Source: Candidatus Omnitrophota bacterium (GTDB taxonomy: Bacteria; Omnitrophota; Gorgyraeia; DTHP01). From it: a stretch of 59,312 bases of DNA. This document shows positions 51,453 to 59,312 of this stretch, piece after piece; the first letter of the stretch is position 1, and the number at the start of each line of letters is the position of its first letter. The notes under the pieces are model-generated. The model made no database searches, had not been told where the DNA came from, and worked only from the letters and a program-made list of their open reading frames with translations. The translations under genes were made by a program, and so were the position numbers. The stretch covers positions 1 to 59,312 of the forward strand of contig JAMWCW010000010.1 in the NCBI GenBank assembly GCA_023819145.1. Direction: 5' to 3'.

Positions 51453-53123
51453 ATGAAACTTACGGGAGCAAAAATTTTAGCAGAGAGTTTACGCAAGGAA
51501 GGCGTAGAAGTGATGTTTGGTTATCCTGGGGGGTCAGTTTTGCCCATTTTTGATGTGCTTTATGATTCTCCCCTAAGATTTATTTTGACGCGTCACGAAC
51601 AAGGGGCAGCGCACGCTGCCGATGGTTATGCCCGAGCTACAGGAAAGGTAGGAGTTTGTATTGCTACCTCTGGTCCGGGAGCCACTAATCTTACCACGGG
51701 CATTGCTAATGCCTATATGGATTCTATTCCCATTGTGGCTATCACCGGACAGGTAAAAACATTTTTGATTGGTAATGATGCTTTCCAGGAAGCAGATGTT
51801 ACAGGAATAACCCGTCCGATTACTAAATACAATTATTTGGTAAAAGACGTTAAAGACCTTGCTCTTGTTGTGAGAGAGGCTTTTTATATTGCTTCTACAG
51901 GAAGACCTGGTCCGGTTTTAATTGACCTGCCCGTGGATGTGCAATTGCAAGAAACGGAATTCATCTGGCCCCAGGAGGTTAATATTCGGGGATACAAACC
52001 TACTTACTTTGGGCATTTGGGGCAGATTAAGAAATTAGCTAAGGCAATCACTGAAGCCAAAAAACCCATTTTTTACATTGGAGGAGGGGTGATTTCTTCA
52101 GGAGCGAGTCGAGAGTTAAAATCACTTGCGGAAAGCCTCAAAATTCCCGTGGCTTCAACTTTAATGGGACTGGGTGGTTTTCCGGGAACACATGAACTCT
52201 TTTTAGGGATGTTAGGTATGCACGGCACGGTTTACGCTAATTTAGCAATTCAGAATGCGGATTTGGTTATTTCAGTGGGGGCGCGTTTTGATGACCGTGT
52301 TACGGGAAAAGTGGATGCTTTTGCACCTTATGCAAAAATTGTGCATATTGATATAGACCCCGCTTCTATCAGTAAGAATGTTAAAGTAGATATTCCTATT
52401 GTGGGAGATGCGAAGAATGTTTTGGGGCAATTGCAAGGAGAAATTAAAGAATTTCCTGATACGGCTAATTGGCTTAAACAGATTAATGAATGGAGGTTGA
52501 ACAACCCTTTAAGATATAAAGATGATGGGAAGCTCAAACCTCAGTATGTAGTGGAGCAGATTTATGAAGCAACAAAAGGCGAGGCAATTATTACTACGGA
52601 AGTAGGACAAAACCAGATGTGGGCAGCCCAGTGGTATAAGTATAATAAACCGCGCACATTTATTTCTAGTGGTGGGTTGGGGACGATGGGGTTTGGTTTT
52701 CCTGCGGCAATGGGTGCAAAAGTTGGCTGTCCTGAGAAACAAGTTTTCGATATTGCAGGAGACGGCTCAATTCAGATGAATATTCAGGAATTGGCTACCT
52801 GTGTCTGTAATCATATAAATGTCAAAGTGGCAATTCTTAATAATGGTTATTTAGGAATGGTAAGACAGTGGCAGGAATTATTTTACAAAAGACGTTATTC
52901 TCACACCTGCCTTAATAATCCCGATTTTGTGAAATTGGCAGAGAGTTATGGAGCGGTGGGGATACGTGTGACCAAAAAAGAGGAAGTCCGTCCGGCAATC
53001 GAGAAGGCACTTTCTATAGACAATACTGTATTTATCGATTTCCAGGTTGAGCCAGAAGAGAATGTTTTTCCCATGGTTCCCGCTGGAGAGGCGATTGATA
53101 GAATGATTGGCGGAATGGCGTGA
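51453..53123 (+). CDS. ilvB: acetolactate synthase, large subunit
   Basis: A 556-residue thiamine-diphosphate enzyme. The catalytic glutamate is in ILTRHEQGAAHAADGYAR, with ATSGPGATNLTTGIANAY beside it. The FAD-binding middle domain and the ThDP/Mg motif GDGSIQMNIQELATCVCNHI with LNNGYLG are present. Length fits IlvB/IlvI. It starts valine, leucine and isoleucine synthesis with ilvN. No Shine-Dalgarno precedes the ATG although a promoter does. Confidence 0.96.
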   Translation: MKLTGAKILAESLRKEGVEVMFGYPGGSVLPIFDVLYDSPLRFILTRHEQGAAHAADGYARATGKVGVCIATSGPGATNLTTGIANAYMDSIPIVAITGQVKTFLIGNDAFQEADVTGITRPITKYNYLVKDVKDLALVVREAFYIASTGRPGPVLIDLPVDVQLQETEFIWPQEVNIRGYKPTYFGHLGQIKKLAKAITEAKKPIFYIGGGVISSGASRELKSLAESLKIPVASTLMGLGGFPGTHELFLGMLGMHGTVYANLAIQNADLVISVGARFDDRVTGKVDAFAPYAKIVHIDIDPASISKNVKVDIPIVGDAKNVLGQLQGEIKEFPDTANWLKQINEWRLNNPLRYKDDGKLKPQYVVEQIYEATKGEAIITTEVGQNQMWAAQWYKYNKPRTFISSGGLGTMGFGFPAAMGAKVGCPEKQVFDIAGDGSIQMNIQELATCVCNHINVKVAILNNGYLGMVRQWQELFYKRRYSHTCLNNPDFVKLAESYGAVGIRVTKKEEVRPAIEKALSIDNTVFIDFQVEPEENVFPMVPAGEAIDRMIGGMA

Positions 53124-53136
53124 AAATATAAAATAA

Positions 53137-53610
53137 ATGAAACATACTATATCGGTTTTAGTAGAGAACAGACCAGGAGTTTTAGCAAGGATTTCCGGTC
53201 TTTTTAGTGCTCGGGGATTTAATATCGATTCTTTAGCTGTTGGAGAGACCGAAGACCCGACGGTTTCTCGAATGACCCTCGTGGTAGATGCAAAGGATGA
53301 AAGAATATTAGAGCAAATAATAAAACAACTGCGTAAACTCATTGATACTATTTCGGTAATTGACCTTACCAAGAAGAATTTTATTCACCGTGAGCTTGCC
53401 TTAGTGAAGATAAGTTTTAATAAAGAGGATAAAGTCAAAATTACTTCTCTGGTGCATAAATATAAAGCCGAACTTTTAGAGATTCGCGAAGATTTGGCTA
53501 TTGTGGAAATATGCGCGGAATCAGAAAAAGTAAAAAGTTTTTTGGAAGAGTTAAAAGTATTTGGAATAAAAGAATTGATGCGCACCGGAAGAGTGGCAAT
53601 GGCAAAGTAG
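53137..53610 (+). CDS. ilvN: acetolactate synthase, small regulatory subunit
   Basis: A 157-residue ACT protein. VLVENRPGVLARISGLFSAR at the N-terminus is the ACT domain that binds valine; FNIDSLAVGETEDPTVSRMT follows with the conserved Asn. A second ACT-like domain closes it (residues about 78-157). It confers feedback inhibition on IlvB. The start lies 13 bases after ilvB and ilvC comes 61 bases later. Also called ilvH in organisms with one set. Confidence 0.95.
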   Translation: MKHTISVLVENRPGVLARISGLFSARGFNIDSLAVGETEDPTVSRMTLVVDAKDERILEQIIKQLRKLIDTISVIDLTKKNFIHRELALVKISFNKEDKVKITSLVHKYKAELLEIREDLAIVEICAESEKVKSFLEELKVFGIKELMRTGRVAMAK

Positions 53611-53671
53611 TGTGGTGAGTTGAATTGTTTAATGGTTATTTTTTATTTAACCCATCAAAAAGGAGGAATTA

Positions 53672-54664
53672 ATGGCTAAGATTTATTATGACCAAGATGC
53701 GGATTTAGAGATTTTAAAAGATAAAACGATTGCCATTATTGGATATGGGATTCAAGGAAGAGGTCAGGCGCTCTGTTTAAGAGATTCCGGATGCAAAGTA
53801 GTGGTTTCCGAATTAGAAGGAACTCCAAATTTTGAACAAGCAAAGAAAGACGGTTTTGAACCAGTTTCGGCCTTTGAAGCAGCAAAACAAGCAGAGATTA
53901 TCCAGATTTTAACTCAAGACCATGTGCAAGCAAAGGTATATAAAGAAGCCATTCGTCCTCATTTAAAAAAAGGTAAAGCCCTCTGTTTTTCTCACGGTTT
54001 TAATATTCGTTTTAAACAGATAAAGCCACCCAAAAAGATAGATGTCTTTATGGTTGCTCCTAAAGGGCCGGGTGCTTTGGTAAGAAAGATGTATGAAGAA
54101 GGTAAAGGAGTGCCTTCATTAGTGGCAGTATACCAAGATGCAAGCGGATGTGCTTTAAAACTTGCTTTAGCTTATGCTAAAGCAATTGGTGCTACAAAAG
54201 CAGGAGTGATTGAGACTACCTTTGCTGAAGAGACTGAAACCGATTTATTTGGAGAGCAAACTGTTCTCTGTGGAGGAGTTACCGCTCTTATTACTGCCGG
54301 GTTTGATGTTTTAGTAGAGGCAGGATATCAACCCGAAATTGCCTATTTTGAAGTTTTACATGAGCTGAAGCTTATTACGGACTTAATTCAAGAGTACGGA
54401 ATTTCAGGAATGCGGAGAAGAGTTTCTAATACTGCTTGCTATGGAGACCTTACCCGTGGTCCAAAGATTATCACAGAAAAGACACGCAAATTGATGCGTA
54501 GGATACTCAAAGATATTAAATCCGGTAAATTTGCTCGGGAATGGATAAAGGAAAATGAAATAGGTAGACCTCTTTTTAATAAACTTCTGGAAGAAGCAGA
54601 TAAACATCGCATTGAAGAAGTAGGTAAAGTCTTGCGGGAAATGATGCCTTGGATGAAAAAGTAA
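53672..54664 (+). CDS. ilvC: ketol-acid reductoisomerase
   Basis: A 330-residue class I enzyme of branched-chain amino acid synthesis. The NADPH motif [20 protein letters not shown] is at residues about 22-41, with [14 protein letters not shown] next. [15 protein letters not shown] and [20 protein letters not shown] hold the metal-binding Asp/Glu residues. GGAGG precedes the ATG. It closes the ilvBNC operon. The ilvN-ilvC gap is AT-rich without a clear promoter. Confidence 0.96.
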   Translation: MAKIYYDQDADLEILKDKTIAIIGYGIQGRGQALCLRDSGCKVVVSELEGTPNFEQAKKDGFEPVSAFEAAKQAEIIQILTQDHVQAKVYKEAIRPHLKKGKALCFSHGFNIRFKQIKPPKKIDVFMVAPKGPGALVRKMYEEGKGVPSLVAVYQDASGCALKLALAYAKAIGATKAGVIETTFAEETETDLFGEQTVLCGGVTALITAGFDVLVEAGYQPEIAYFEVLHELKLITDLIQEYGISGMRRRVSNTACYGDLTRGPKIITEKTRKLMRRILKDIKSGKFAREWIKENEIGRPLFNKLLEEADKHRIEEVGKVLREMMPWMKK

Positions 54665-54761
54665 AGGTTAAGTAAAACCCTTCCCGAAAATTGGCATTAA
54701 TTTTGCTCATCTCTATTTTTTTATCCTCTTCATTTACAAGTTTATAAAGTATTCCTACCCC

Positions 54762-54806
54762 TTGTCAAAAGCCTAAATTCATGTTATATCTTCTTAAGGA
54801 AGATAT
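54762..54806 (+). promoter_or_regulatory. weak promoter overlapping an 8-bp palindrome
   Basis: TTGTCA (54762-54767), 17 bases, TATATC (54785-54790). ATATCTTC (54786-54793) and GAAGATAT (54799-54806) form a perfect 8-base inverted repeat over the -10 region and start point. It may be an operator that blocks the promoter, or a hairpin ending ilvC transcription. The rest of the 185-base gap holds nothing I recognise. Confidence 0.4.
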
Positions 54807-54849
54807 TTATTATTATAAAATATAACCACATATTAACCGGGAGGATAAG

Positions 54850-56391
54850 ATGGTGGGTTCGCGGAAATTTAAAGTGCTCCTTGTAGCAATAATTTCTTTT
54901 CTCATGACAGCGAATCAATTGTTTGCCCGCCGTCTGCAGACACCTCATGCTCCTTTTATGGAAAAACTGCTTAAATCTTTAGAGGAAGATACACCGGTAG
55001 AAGAAGCAATTCAACCCGATTTTTTTGCTAAGAACTGGGAATCTCTTGATGTCGGTATAAGGATTGGTTTTAGGGAAAATACTTTCTTGGAAATAAGAGA
55101 ATCTAAAGGCGAGGTATTAGTGATGCAGTTATTTGGAATGCTTACTGCTGAAGATAAGGCGAATTTGCGGATTATCGAAGAGAATATTGAAGAGGAATGT
55201 AATAATAAATATCGGGACAATATACCTGCAATAGTTTTTTTGGATGTTTCGGGAAAGATAATGGAGCGAAAGGAAATAGAAGGAGTATATAGTATACTTA
55301 GCCTTCCTGCTGAGGATTTTGCTTTATTTATAAAAGACATCCGTAGCGGAGGAATTAATGCTTTACCTATTGAAATAGTTGAAATAATCGATGAGTGCAC
55401 TGATACCTTGGAGAGATATATAAAATATGGTTTGATTGATATAAGTTCTTTACCAACGAACAGAAAAGAATTTATAGAACTTCTTCACGAGGCAATAGAA
55501 GAAATGGAGAGAGATATTGTCCAAGATAAGGAGATATTGGAGGTAATTGAGGAAGATATTTTTAGCGTGATTGACTTATTCCTGGGAGAGTATGGAGAAA
55601 TTATTTTTCGGAATTTTTACCGCGAGGTGCTTGAACCTTGTAATCATTCACTCAAGTCGCAATATACGCTTAGAGATTTAGCAACCAATGGATTTGCGCA
55701 AATTAGCCAAACGGTGCTAAAACACGGCATTTTAATTGAATTAAGTCCCAGTGCTTTTATTGAGTTTAGATTAAGTGATGACACGGGCATTGTGAATGTC
55801 GTAGGTACCAGTCTAAAGGGAGGGTTACCCTCTTTAGGGATGGTTATAGAGAAATTCTTTAAATTATGTGAGGAAAAAGGATTGGATGTGCATATCTTAC
55901 ATGGAGCGATGGTTTCATCCATAGAACCACTTCGCGATGCTTTTGGCATTACGCATCTTTCTGAAGGAGAATTTTCTCTTTTGGTCAAAGACATTAAAGC
56001 AGGTGGGAATGCTTCGGGATACTTTGGCGTAGGAGAAAAATTAATTGATTTTGTCGCCGCAATGTATGATGACCTCATAAATTACGAATTTGAAAGGCTC
56101 GGTCTTAATGTGGAGGACTTGTTTATGAATAAGATAAAACTTTCTGCCTATATTGAGGCGATTATAAGAGCCTATGAGGTACTAATTACCAAGTATAAGG
56201 CAGAGGTTGATATTATTATTTCAGGAGAAAAAATCTCTCATGAAGAAATAGAAAGAAGAATAAATAGATACAAGGAATATTTAAAATCGCTCTTTACGGG
56301 AAAAGGCAATATTATCTACCGTATTTTTTATCGCGATTTCTTGCGCACCGACCCTCTGGTAATAAGAATTATAAAAAGCGAAACAGATTAA
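54850..56391 (+). CDS. exported protein with internal duplication, RR motif
   Basis: A 513-residue protein. A signal peptide (residues about 7-26, ending ANQLFA) is followed by RRLQTPHAP. The mature part shows two related halves: residues about 69-262 (GIRIGFRENTFLEIR to YREVLEP) and 293-502 (GILIELSPSAFIEFR to YRDFLRTDP). Matching landmarks are DFALFIKDIRSGG versus EFSLLVKDIKAGG and GEIIFRNFYREVL versus GNIIYRIFYRDFL. Several segments are long amphipathic helices. No enzyme motif is seen. GGGAGG precedes the ATG at 54850. Function unknown; probably periplasmic or surface located. Confidence 0.7.
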   Translation: MVGSRKFKVLLVAIISFLMTANQLFARRLQTPHAPFMEKLLKSLEEDTPVEEAIQPDFFAKNWESLDVGIRIGFRENTFLEIRESKGEVLVMQLFGMLTAEDKANLRIIEENIEEECNNKYRDNIPAIVFLDVSGKIMERKEIEGVYSILSLPAEDFALFIKDIRSGGINALPIEIVEIIDECTDTLERYIKYGLIDISSLPTNRKEFIELLHEAIEEMERDIVQDKEILEVIEEDIFSVIDLFLGEYGEIIFRNFYREVLEPCNHSLKSQYTLRDLATNGFAQISQTVLKHGILIELSPSAFIEFRLSDDTGIVNVVGTSLKGGLPSLGMVIEKFFKLCEEKGLDVHILHGAMVSSIEPLRDAFGITHLSEGEFSLLVKDIKAGGNASGYFGVGEKLIDFVAAMYDDLINYEFERLGLNVEDLFMNKIKLSAYIEAIIRAYEVLITKYKAEVDIIISGEKISHEEIERRINRYKEYLKSLFTGKGNIIYRIFYRDFLRTDPLVIRIIKSETD

Positions 56392-56418
56392 ATCAAAGAG
56401 CATAAAAATTTTCTAAAG

Positions 56419-58032
56419 ATGGGAAAGATAAAGTGTTTCAGGTTAATAATGACAAAATTTGTTTTCTTTAAATTTTGGGTAAGTTTATTAATTTTATTTA
56501 ATTTTTCTTTTCTTTGTCTTCTGGATGAGACCGCTCTTTGCTTTCGTAGAGTAAGGGATAGAGGAGCGGTTTTAGTTTATCCTGAGGAGCCCATCTTTAT
56601 CAAGGTTTCTTCTCCCCGGCTAGAATTAGCTGATATGTCCCCAGAACTTAAAGAGGTGGTTAGTTGGTTAGAAAATTATTTAAGAACACAAGGTTTTGGT
56701 TTTGCCCTTGATTATTTTGATCCCGATACGGTGCTTATATCTTTAGAAGAGGATACGGTTAGATACAGTAAAGAAATGCCTGAATTGTTAACGCAAACGC
56801 TGGCAGGTAACTGGACAGTTATTTTTCAACAGTTAGTTCATCACGGACGTGACCTACAGGTTGAATTTGCCACCCGCGATAGAGCGACAGGTGAACTTAA
56901 AATAACGACTCTTGTTTTTAAAGGAGCAGGTCGAGGGAGGGTGCATGCTTATATCAGTGGTTTGGTAAATGGTATGGAGACTGTTTACCAGAGGCCATTT
57001 TATATCAGAGTTCCCAAGGTATTAAAGGACTTTTCTTTGGGACGTAAAGAGGTCGAACGTTTATATGCGGAAGAAAGCGAGAGAACCCAGTTTAGCACGC
57101 ACGCCTTTATTGGAGGAATGGACTATGGATATGCGGTCGCCGAGTATAAACGTGCTTTAGCAATCCATAAGCTGTTATTTGAATTAGATGGTAACCCCGC
57201 GGGAATCCCTTTGTATACCGGGATAAATTTAATTGAAGAGATTCCTGTAAAACGGGAGGGTGAATTATTTATGGTATCAAGAGAGGATTTTCTTACTACT
57301 CCGGGAATATTGACCTGGAAAGAACTTCTGGCAGTTGCCTATGAGTTAAGAGAGAGAGTGAGGAATTATTCCCAAGATTTAAAAGTAGTGGAGCAATATT
57401 TAGATTTACTCTGGAGCAATGATTATCCGTATACCATAGAAAATAACCCCCGGTTGATGGAAAGGGTAAGAAGTTTGGTAAAGAGAGAGATGCTTATGAC
57501 TACGCTTACCAAATGGGAAACCTCCAATTTCCGGGTTTGGGATTGGAGTCGTTATGATGCAGAGATACTGGAATATATAAGACTTATTTATGGCGTGAGC
57601 GAATGGAATGGATATTCTGCACGCGAAGTAGTAGAAAGATTTACTCGCTCTCTTGCCCGAACTTTAGGGGCAATACACGGCGCAGGAGGTGCTTTGAGCA
57701 ACGATACCGAATTTACCTCTTCGGTTGCTTCCAAGGATATTAGTTTAAGTGGCGAGATGCAGGATTTTATGGATTCTGCCTATATTCCTTTCTTTGGTGC
57801 AGACCCTGAAATTTCTGGAATAGATCTTAGTGCTTGGCAGGCAGATGACCGTCGTTTTGCATTACAGTGTATAAGGGGATTTTGCGATAAGCTGTATTCT
57901 GCTTTAGATGAAAATGGGATATTAACCTATCCCGATTCTTTGGATAGTTTGTATCTAAGGATTTTCAATGAGGTATACGCTGAGTATTACGAGCGTGCTA
58001 AAGAGTACATGCAATTAAAAGCAGATTTATGA
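56419..58032 (+). CDS. exported protein, RR motif, weak SelO/APH-kinase-like loop
   Basis: A 537-residue protein. An ATG at 56449 in the same frame may be the real start. The hydrophobic segment (residues about 14-38) ends DETALCF, followed by RRVRDRGAV. About residues 415-460 read GAIHGAGGALSNDTE and later KDISLSGEMQDFMDSA, which faintly recall the catalytic and metal loops of kinase-fold proteins such as SelO (HG, Asn, then a DF-type motif), but the key catalytic Asp is not clear. No confident function. Its stop overlaps the ATG of the transglutaminase-like gene (ATGA at 58029-58032), so the two are coupled. Confidence 0.6.
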   Translation: MGKIKCFRLIMTKFVFFKFWVSLLILFNFSFLCLLDETALCFRRVRDRGAVLVYPEEPIFIKVSSPRLELADMSPELKEVVSWLENYLRTQGFGFALDYFDPDTVLISLEEDTVRYSKEMPELLTQTLAGNWTVIFQQLVHHGRDLQVEFATRDRATGELKITTLVFKGAGRGRVHAYISGLVNGMETVYQRPFYIRVPKVLKDFSLGRKEVERLYAEESERTQFSTHAFIGGMDYGYAVAEYKRALAIHKLLFELDGNPAGIPLYTGINLIEEIPVKREGELFMVSREDFLTTPGILTWKELLAVAYELRERVRNYSQDLKVVEQYLDLLWSNDYPYTIENNPRLMERVRSLVKREMLMTTLTKWETSNFRVWDWSRYDAEILEYIRLIYGVSEWNGYSAREVVERFTRSLARTLGAIHGAGGALSNDTEFTSSVASKDISLSGEMQDFMDSAYIPFFGADPEISGIDLSAWQADDRRFALQCIRGFCDKLYSALDENGILTYPDSLDSLYLRIFNEVYAEYYERAKEYMQLKADL

Positions 58033-59030
58033 AAAAGGAAATTTTTGGTTTTAAAATTCTGTTTCTGTTCTTTATAAGCATTGCGCTTACGGATCTCTTT
58101 ACTCTACGGTTCTTTGAAAATTCAGATAATGGAGGAATAAATCTGGGAGCGAGAAGATTGAAAGATGCAAATAGTGTATTCAGCACTTTGCTTGAGGTTA
58201 TTAGAGGAATTGGCTACAGAAAGAAAGGAGAGGAAATTAGCAGGCGGATAACAGAAGTTTTCCCTCGTTTAGGAGATTTACAATCTTTATCTACTCATGA
58301 GAAAATTACTGCTCTTGCGGTAATGATAGAAAAAGAGATAAGGTACGATGAATCGGTATTTGAATTGCCGAATGTGCTTCAAGATAAGAAAGCGAATTGC
58401 TTAGGCTATGCTCAACTGGTCTATGTTTTAGGTAGGGCTTTGGGTTTGGAAGTAGCTATAATTTCAGCTTATCTGGACCACTTATCCAATTTAATAAAAT
58501 TATACAGGGATTATATAATTTTGGATTTAACTCCTATAGAAGGATATTACAAAAGTAAAGTTTTTAGTTGGGAAGATAATTATACAAAGGTAGGGTCGGT
58601 ATGGATTCTTAAAGAAGGTAGCCCGATAGAGGACGGTTTAAGAATTATCCAATTGTTAGATGAAAGAGGAATAATTGCTGTAAGGTATAACAGTCGCGGG
58701 GTTTCCAAAGTAAACGCTAGTGATCGTCAAGAGGCAATTAACGATTTTACAAGAGCCATTAGGTTTTATCCTGATTTTGCTCTGGCGTATTACAATCGTG
58801 CGGTTTCCCAAGCTAATTTAGGTTTAGATAGAGAAGCAATCAGTGATTATTATAGAGCCATTGAACTCAATCCCTGTTTTGCATTGGCATATTTGGGCCG
58901 TGGTTTAATGAGGTACTATGCACTTCATCAAAAAGAGGAAGCCTTAGCAGATTTTAGAGAAGCACTGCGCTTAGACCCGAAGTTATCTGAGCAGTTTCCT
59001 AAAGAAATACTAGCATTGTTAGATAAATGA
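58029..59030 (+). CDS. exported transglutaminase-like protein with TPR repeats
   Basis: A 333-residue protein. The hydrophobic signal (residues about 9-25) is followed by a glycine-rich stretch and ARRLKDANS at 41-49. Residues about 95-170 carry a transglutaminase-like core: Cys124 in KANCLGYAQLVYVL, His151 in YLDHLSNL and Asp166 in ILDLTP, in the spacing of a cysteine-histidine-aspartate triad. Residues about 235-330 are three TPR units (EAINDFTRAIRFYPDFALAY, REAISDYYRAIELNPCFALA, EEALADFREALRLDPKL). Likely periplasmic peptidase/amidase or cross-linking enzyme. The next gene is a paralogue. Confidence 0.75.
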   Translation: MKKEIFGFKILFLFFISIALTDLFTLRFFENSDNGGINLGARRLKDANSVFSTLLEVIRGIGYRKKGEEISRRITEVFPRLGDLQSLSTHEKITALAVMIEKEIRYDESVFELPNVLQDKKANCLGYAQLVYVLGRALGLEVAIISAYLDHLSNLIKLYRDYIILDLTPIEGYYKSKVFSWEDNYTKVGSVWILKEGSPIEDGLRIIQLLDERGIIAVRYNSRGVSKVNASDRQEAINDFTRAIRFYPDFALAYYNRAVSQANLGLDREAISDYYRAIELNPCFALAYLGRGLMRYYALHQKEEALADFREALRLDPKLSEQFPKEILALLDK

Positions 59031-59052
59031 CGATGGATAAGGCAAATTTAAG

Positions 59053-59312
59053 ATGAAAAAGGTTAGTTTAAAAATTATGTGGTTGATTATTGTGGTTATA
59101 ATTTTTTTATGTTCGCAACCCACGGATGCAAGGAGAGTAAAAGATAATATTGGTTTCTCAAGTTCTTTACATAAGACGCTTCTTGCTATCGGCTACGAAG
59201 AGAAGGCAGAAGAAATTATTGCTTTGATAAAAGAGGTTTTTCCTGATTTGGAGGAACTAAAGACATTACCTGTTGAGGAAAGAATTGAACAACTGGCTTT
59301 GATGATAAAGGA
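59053..59312 (+). CDS. 5' part of a tandem paralogue of the transglutaminase-like gene
   Basis: The frame begins MKKVSLKIMWLIIVVIIFLC and continues SQPTDA-RRVKDNIGFSSSLHK to the right edge (86 codons). It aligns with the preceding gene from the RR motif onward: LLAIGYEEKAEEI against IRGIGYRKKGEEI, IKEVFPDLEELKTL against ITEVFPRLGDLQSL, and LALMI against LAVMI. So the transglutaminase-like core should follow beyond the window. A weak Shine-Dalgarno is seen (TTTAAG). Tandem duplication of this gene is the likeliest origin. Confidence 0.75.
   Translation, partial: MKKVSLKIMWLIIVVIIFLCSQPTDARRVKDNIGFSSSLHKTLLAIGYEEKAEEIIALIKEVFPDLEELKTLPVEERIEQLALMIK

Noticed and set aside
50006-54664. Leucine or isoleucine leader-peptide attenuator before ilvBNC
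   Set aside because: The leader from about 51420 to 51452 is too short for a leader peptide plus hairpins, and no codon run is present.
1-59312. CRISPR array
   Set aside because: No series of evenly spaced identical repeats of 25-40 bases; the three MNKKQLIVA copies are hundreds of bases apart and part of coding sequence.

Overview
This window is a gene-dense, low-GC bacterial chromosome segment with nearly every gene on the + strand. It encodes LPS-export genes (an LptC/LptA-like lipoprotein and LptB), a site-2 protease RseP, a class A RNase P RNA, and many signal-peptide proteins, so the host has a diderm (Gram-negative type) envelope. The gene order, the fused LptC-LptA protein, the serA plus class V aminotransferase pair, and the abundance of odd exported proteins recall candidate phyla near the PVC group, such as Omnitrophota. 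That placement is inference; I could not run a phylogeny.

Layout. (1) 1-1440: accessory genes in an unusual array. Three genes or remnants begin with the same ~27-base start segment encoding MNKKQLIVA, each in an ATGA overlap with the stop of the gene before. (2) About 1381-7164: a small integrative element with a minus-strand gene of unknown role, a zinc-finger (DnaG CHC2-like) protein, a frameshifted P-loop ATPase, a terminase-small-subunit-like HTH protein, an excisionase-like protein, a ribbon-helix-helix protein and a tyrosine integrase. It ends next to a CAU-anticodon tRNA and a tRNA-Val(CAC). It has replication and integration genes but no capsid, portal or large terminase, so it looks like a phage satellite or plasmid-like island. 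(3) 7364-13545: zinc-ribbon protein, RNase HI-like protein, rnpB, a GT-C-like membrane protein, a PfkB kinase, LPS export, and hibernation factor. (4) 13548-26365: trigger factor, clpP, serine synthesis, a homocitrate/isopropylmalate synthase relative, purA, then the canonical uppS-cdsA-dxr-rseP-ispG envelope/isoprenoid operon.

(5) 26366-43207: a lone minus-strand exported protein, then a long run of core genes: proS, rimP-nusA-infB (own promoter inside the proS 3' end and an attenuator-like hairpin), trpS, scpAB, the aromatic amino acid set pheA-hisC-aroF-tyrA, cmk, plsC, rpsA and tyrS. (6) 43259-54664: a PP-loop ATPase with NFACT-like tail, nadE, an Lrp/AsnC regulator, a class I aminotransferase, glnA, and the branched-chain amino acid genes ilvD and ilvBNC. 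These flank a transaldolase that carries a signal peptide and a one-base frameshift. (7) 54762-59312: four consecutive exported proteins, two of them tandem transglutaminase-like paralogues.

The most unusual signals are: a short RR-[VLA]-x-[DT] motif right after the export segment in six otherwise mostly unrelated proteins, including the transaldolase; the MNKKQLIVA start-segment array; the satellite-like element with a repeated 21-base site that also forms an inverted repeat; and several strong promoters placed so close to start codons that the mRNAs should be leaderless or nearly so.
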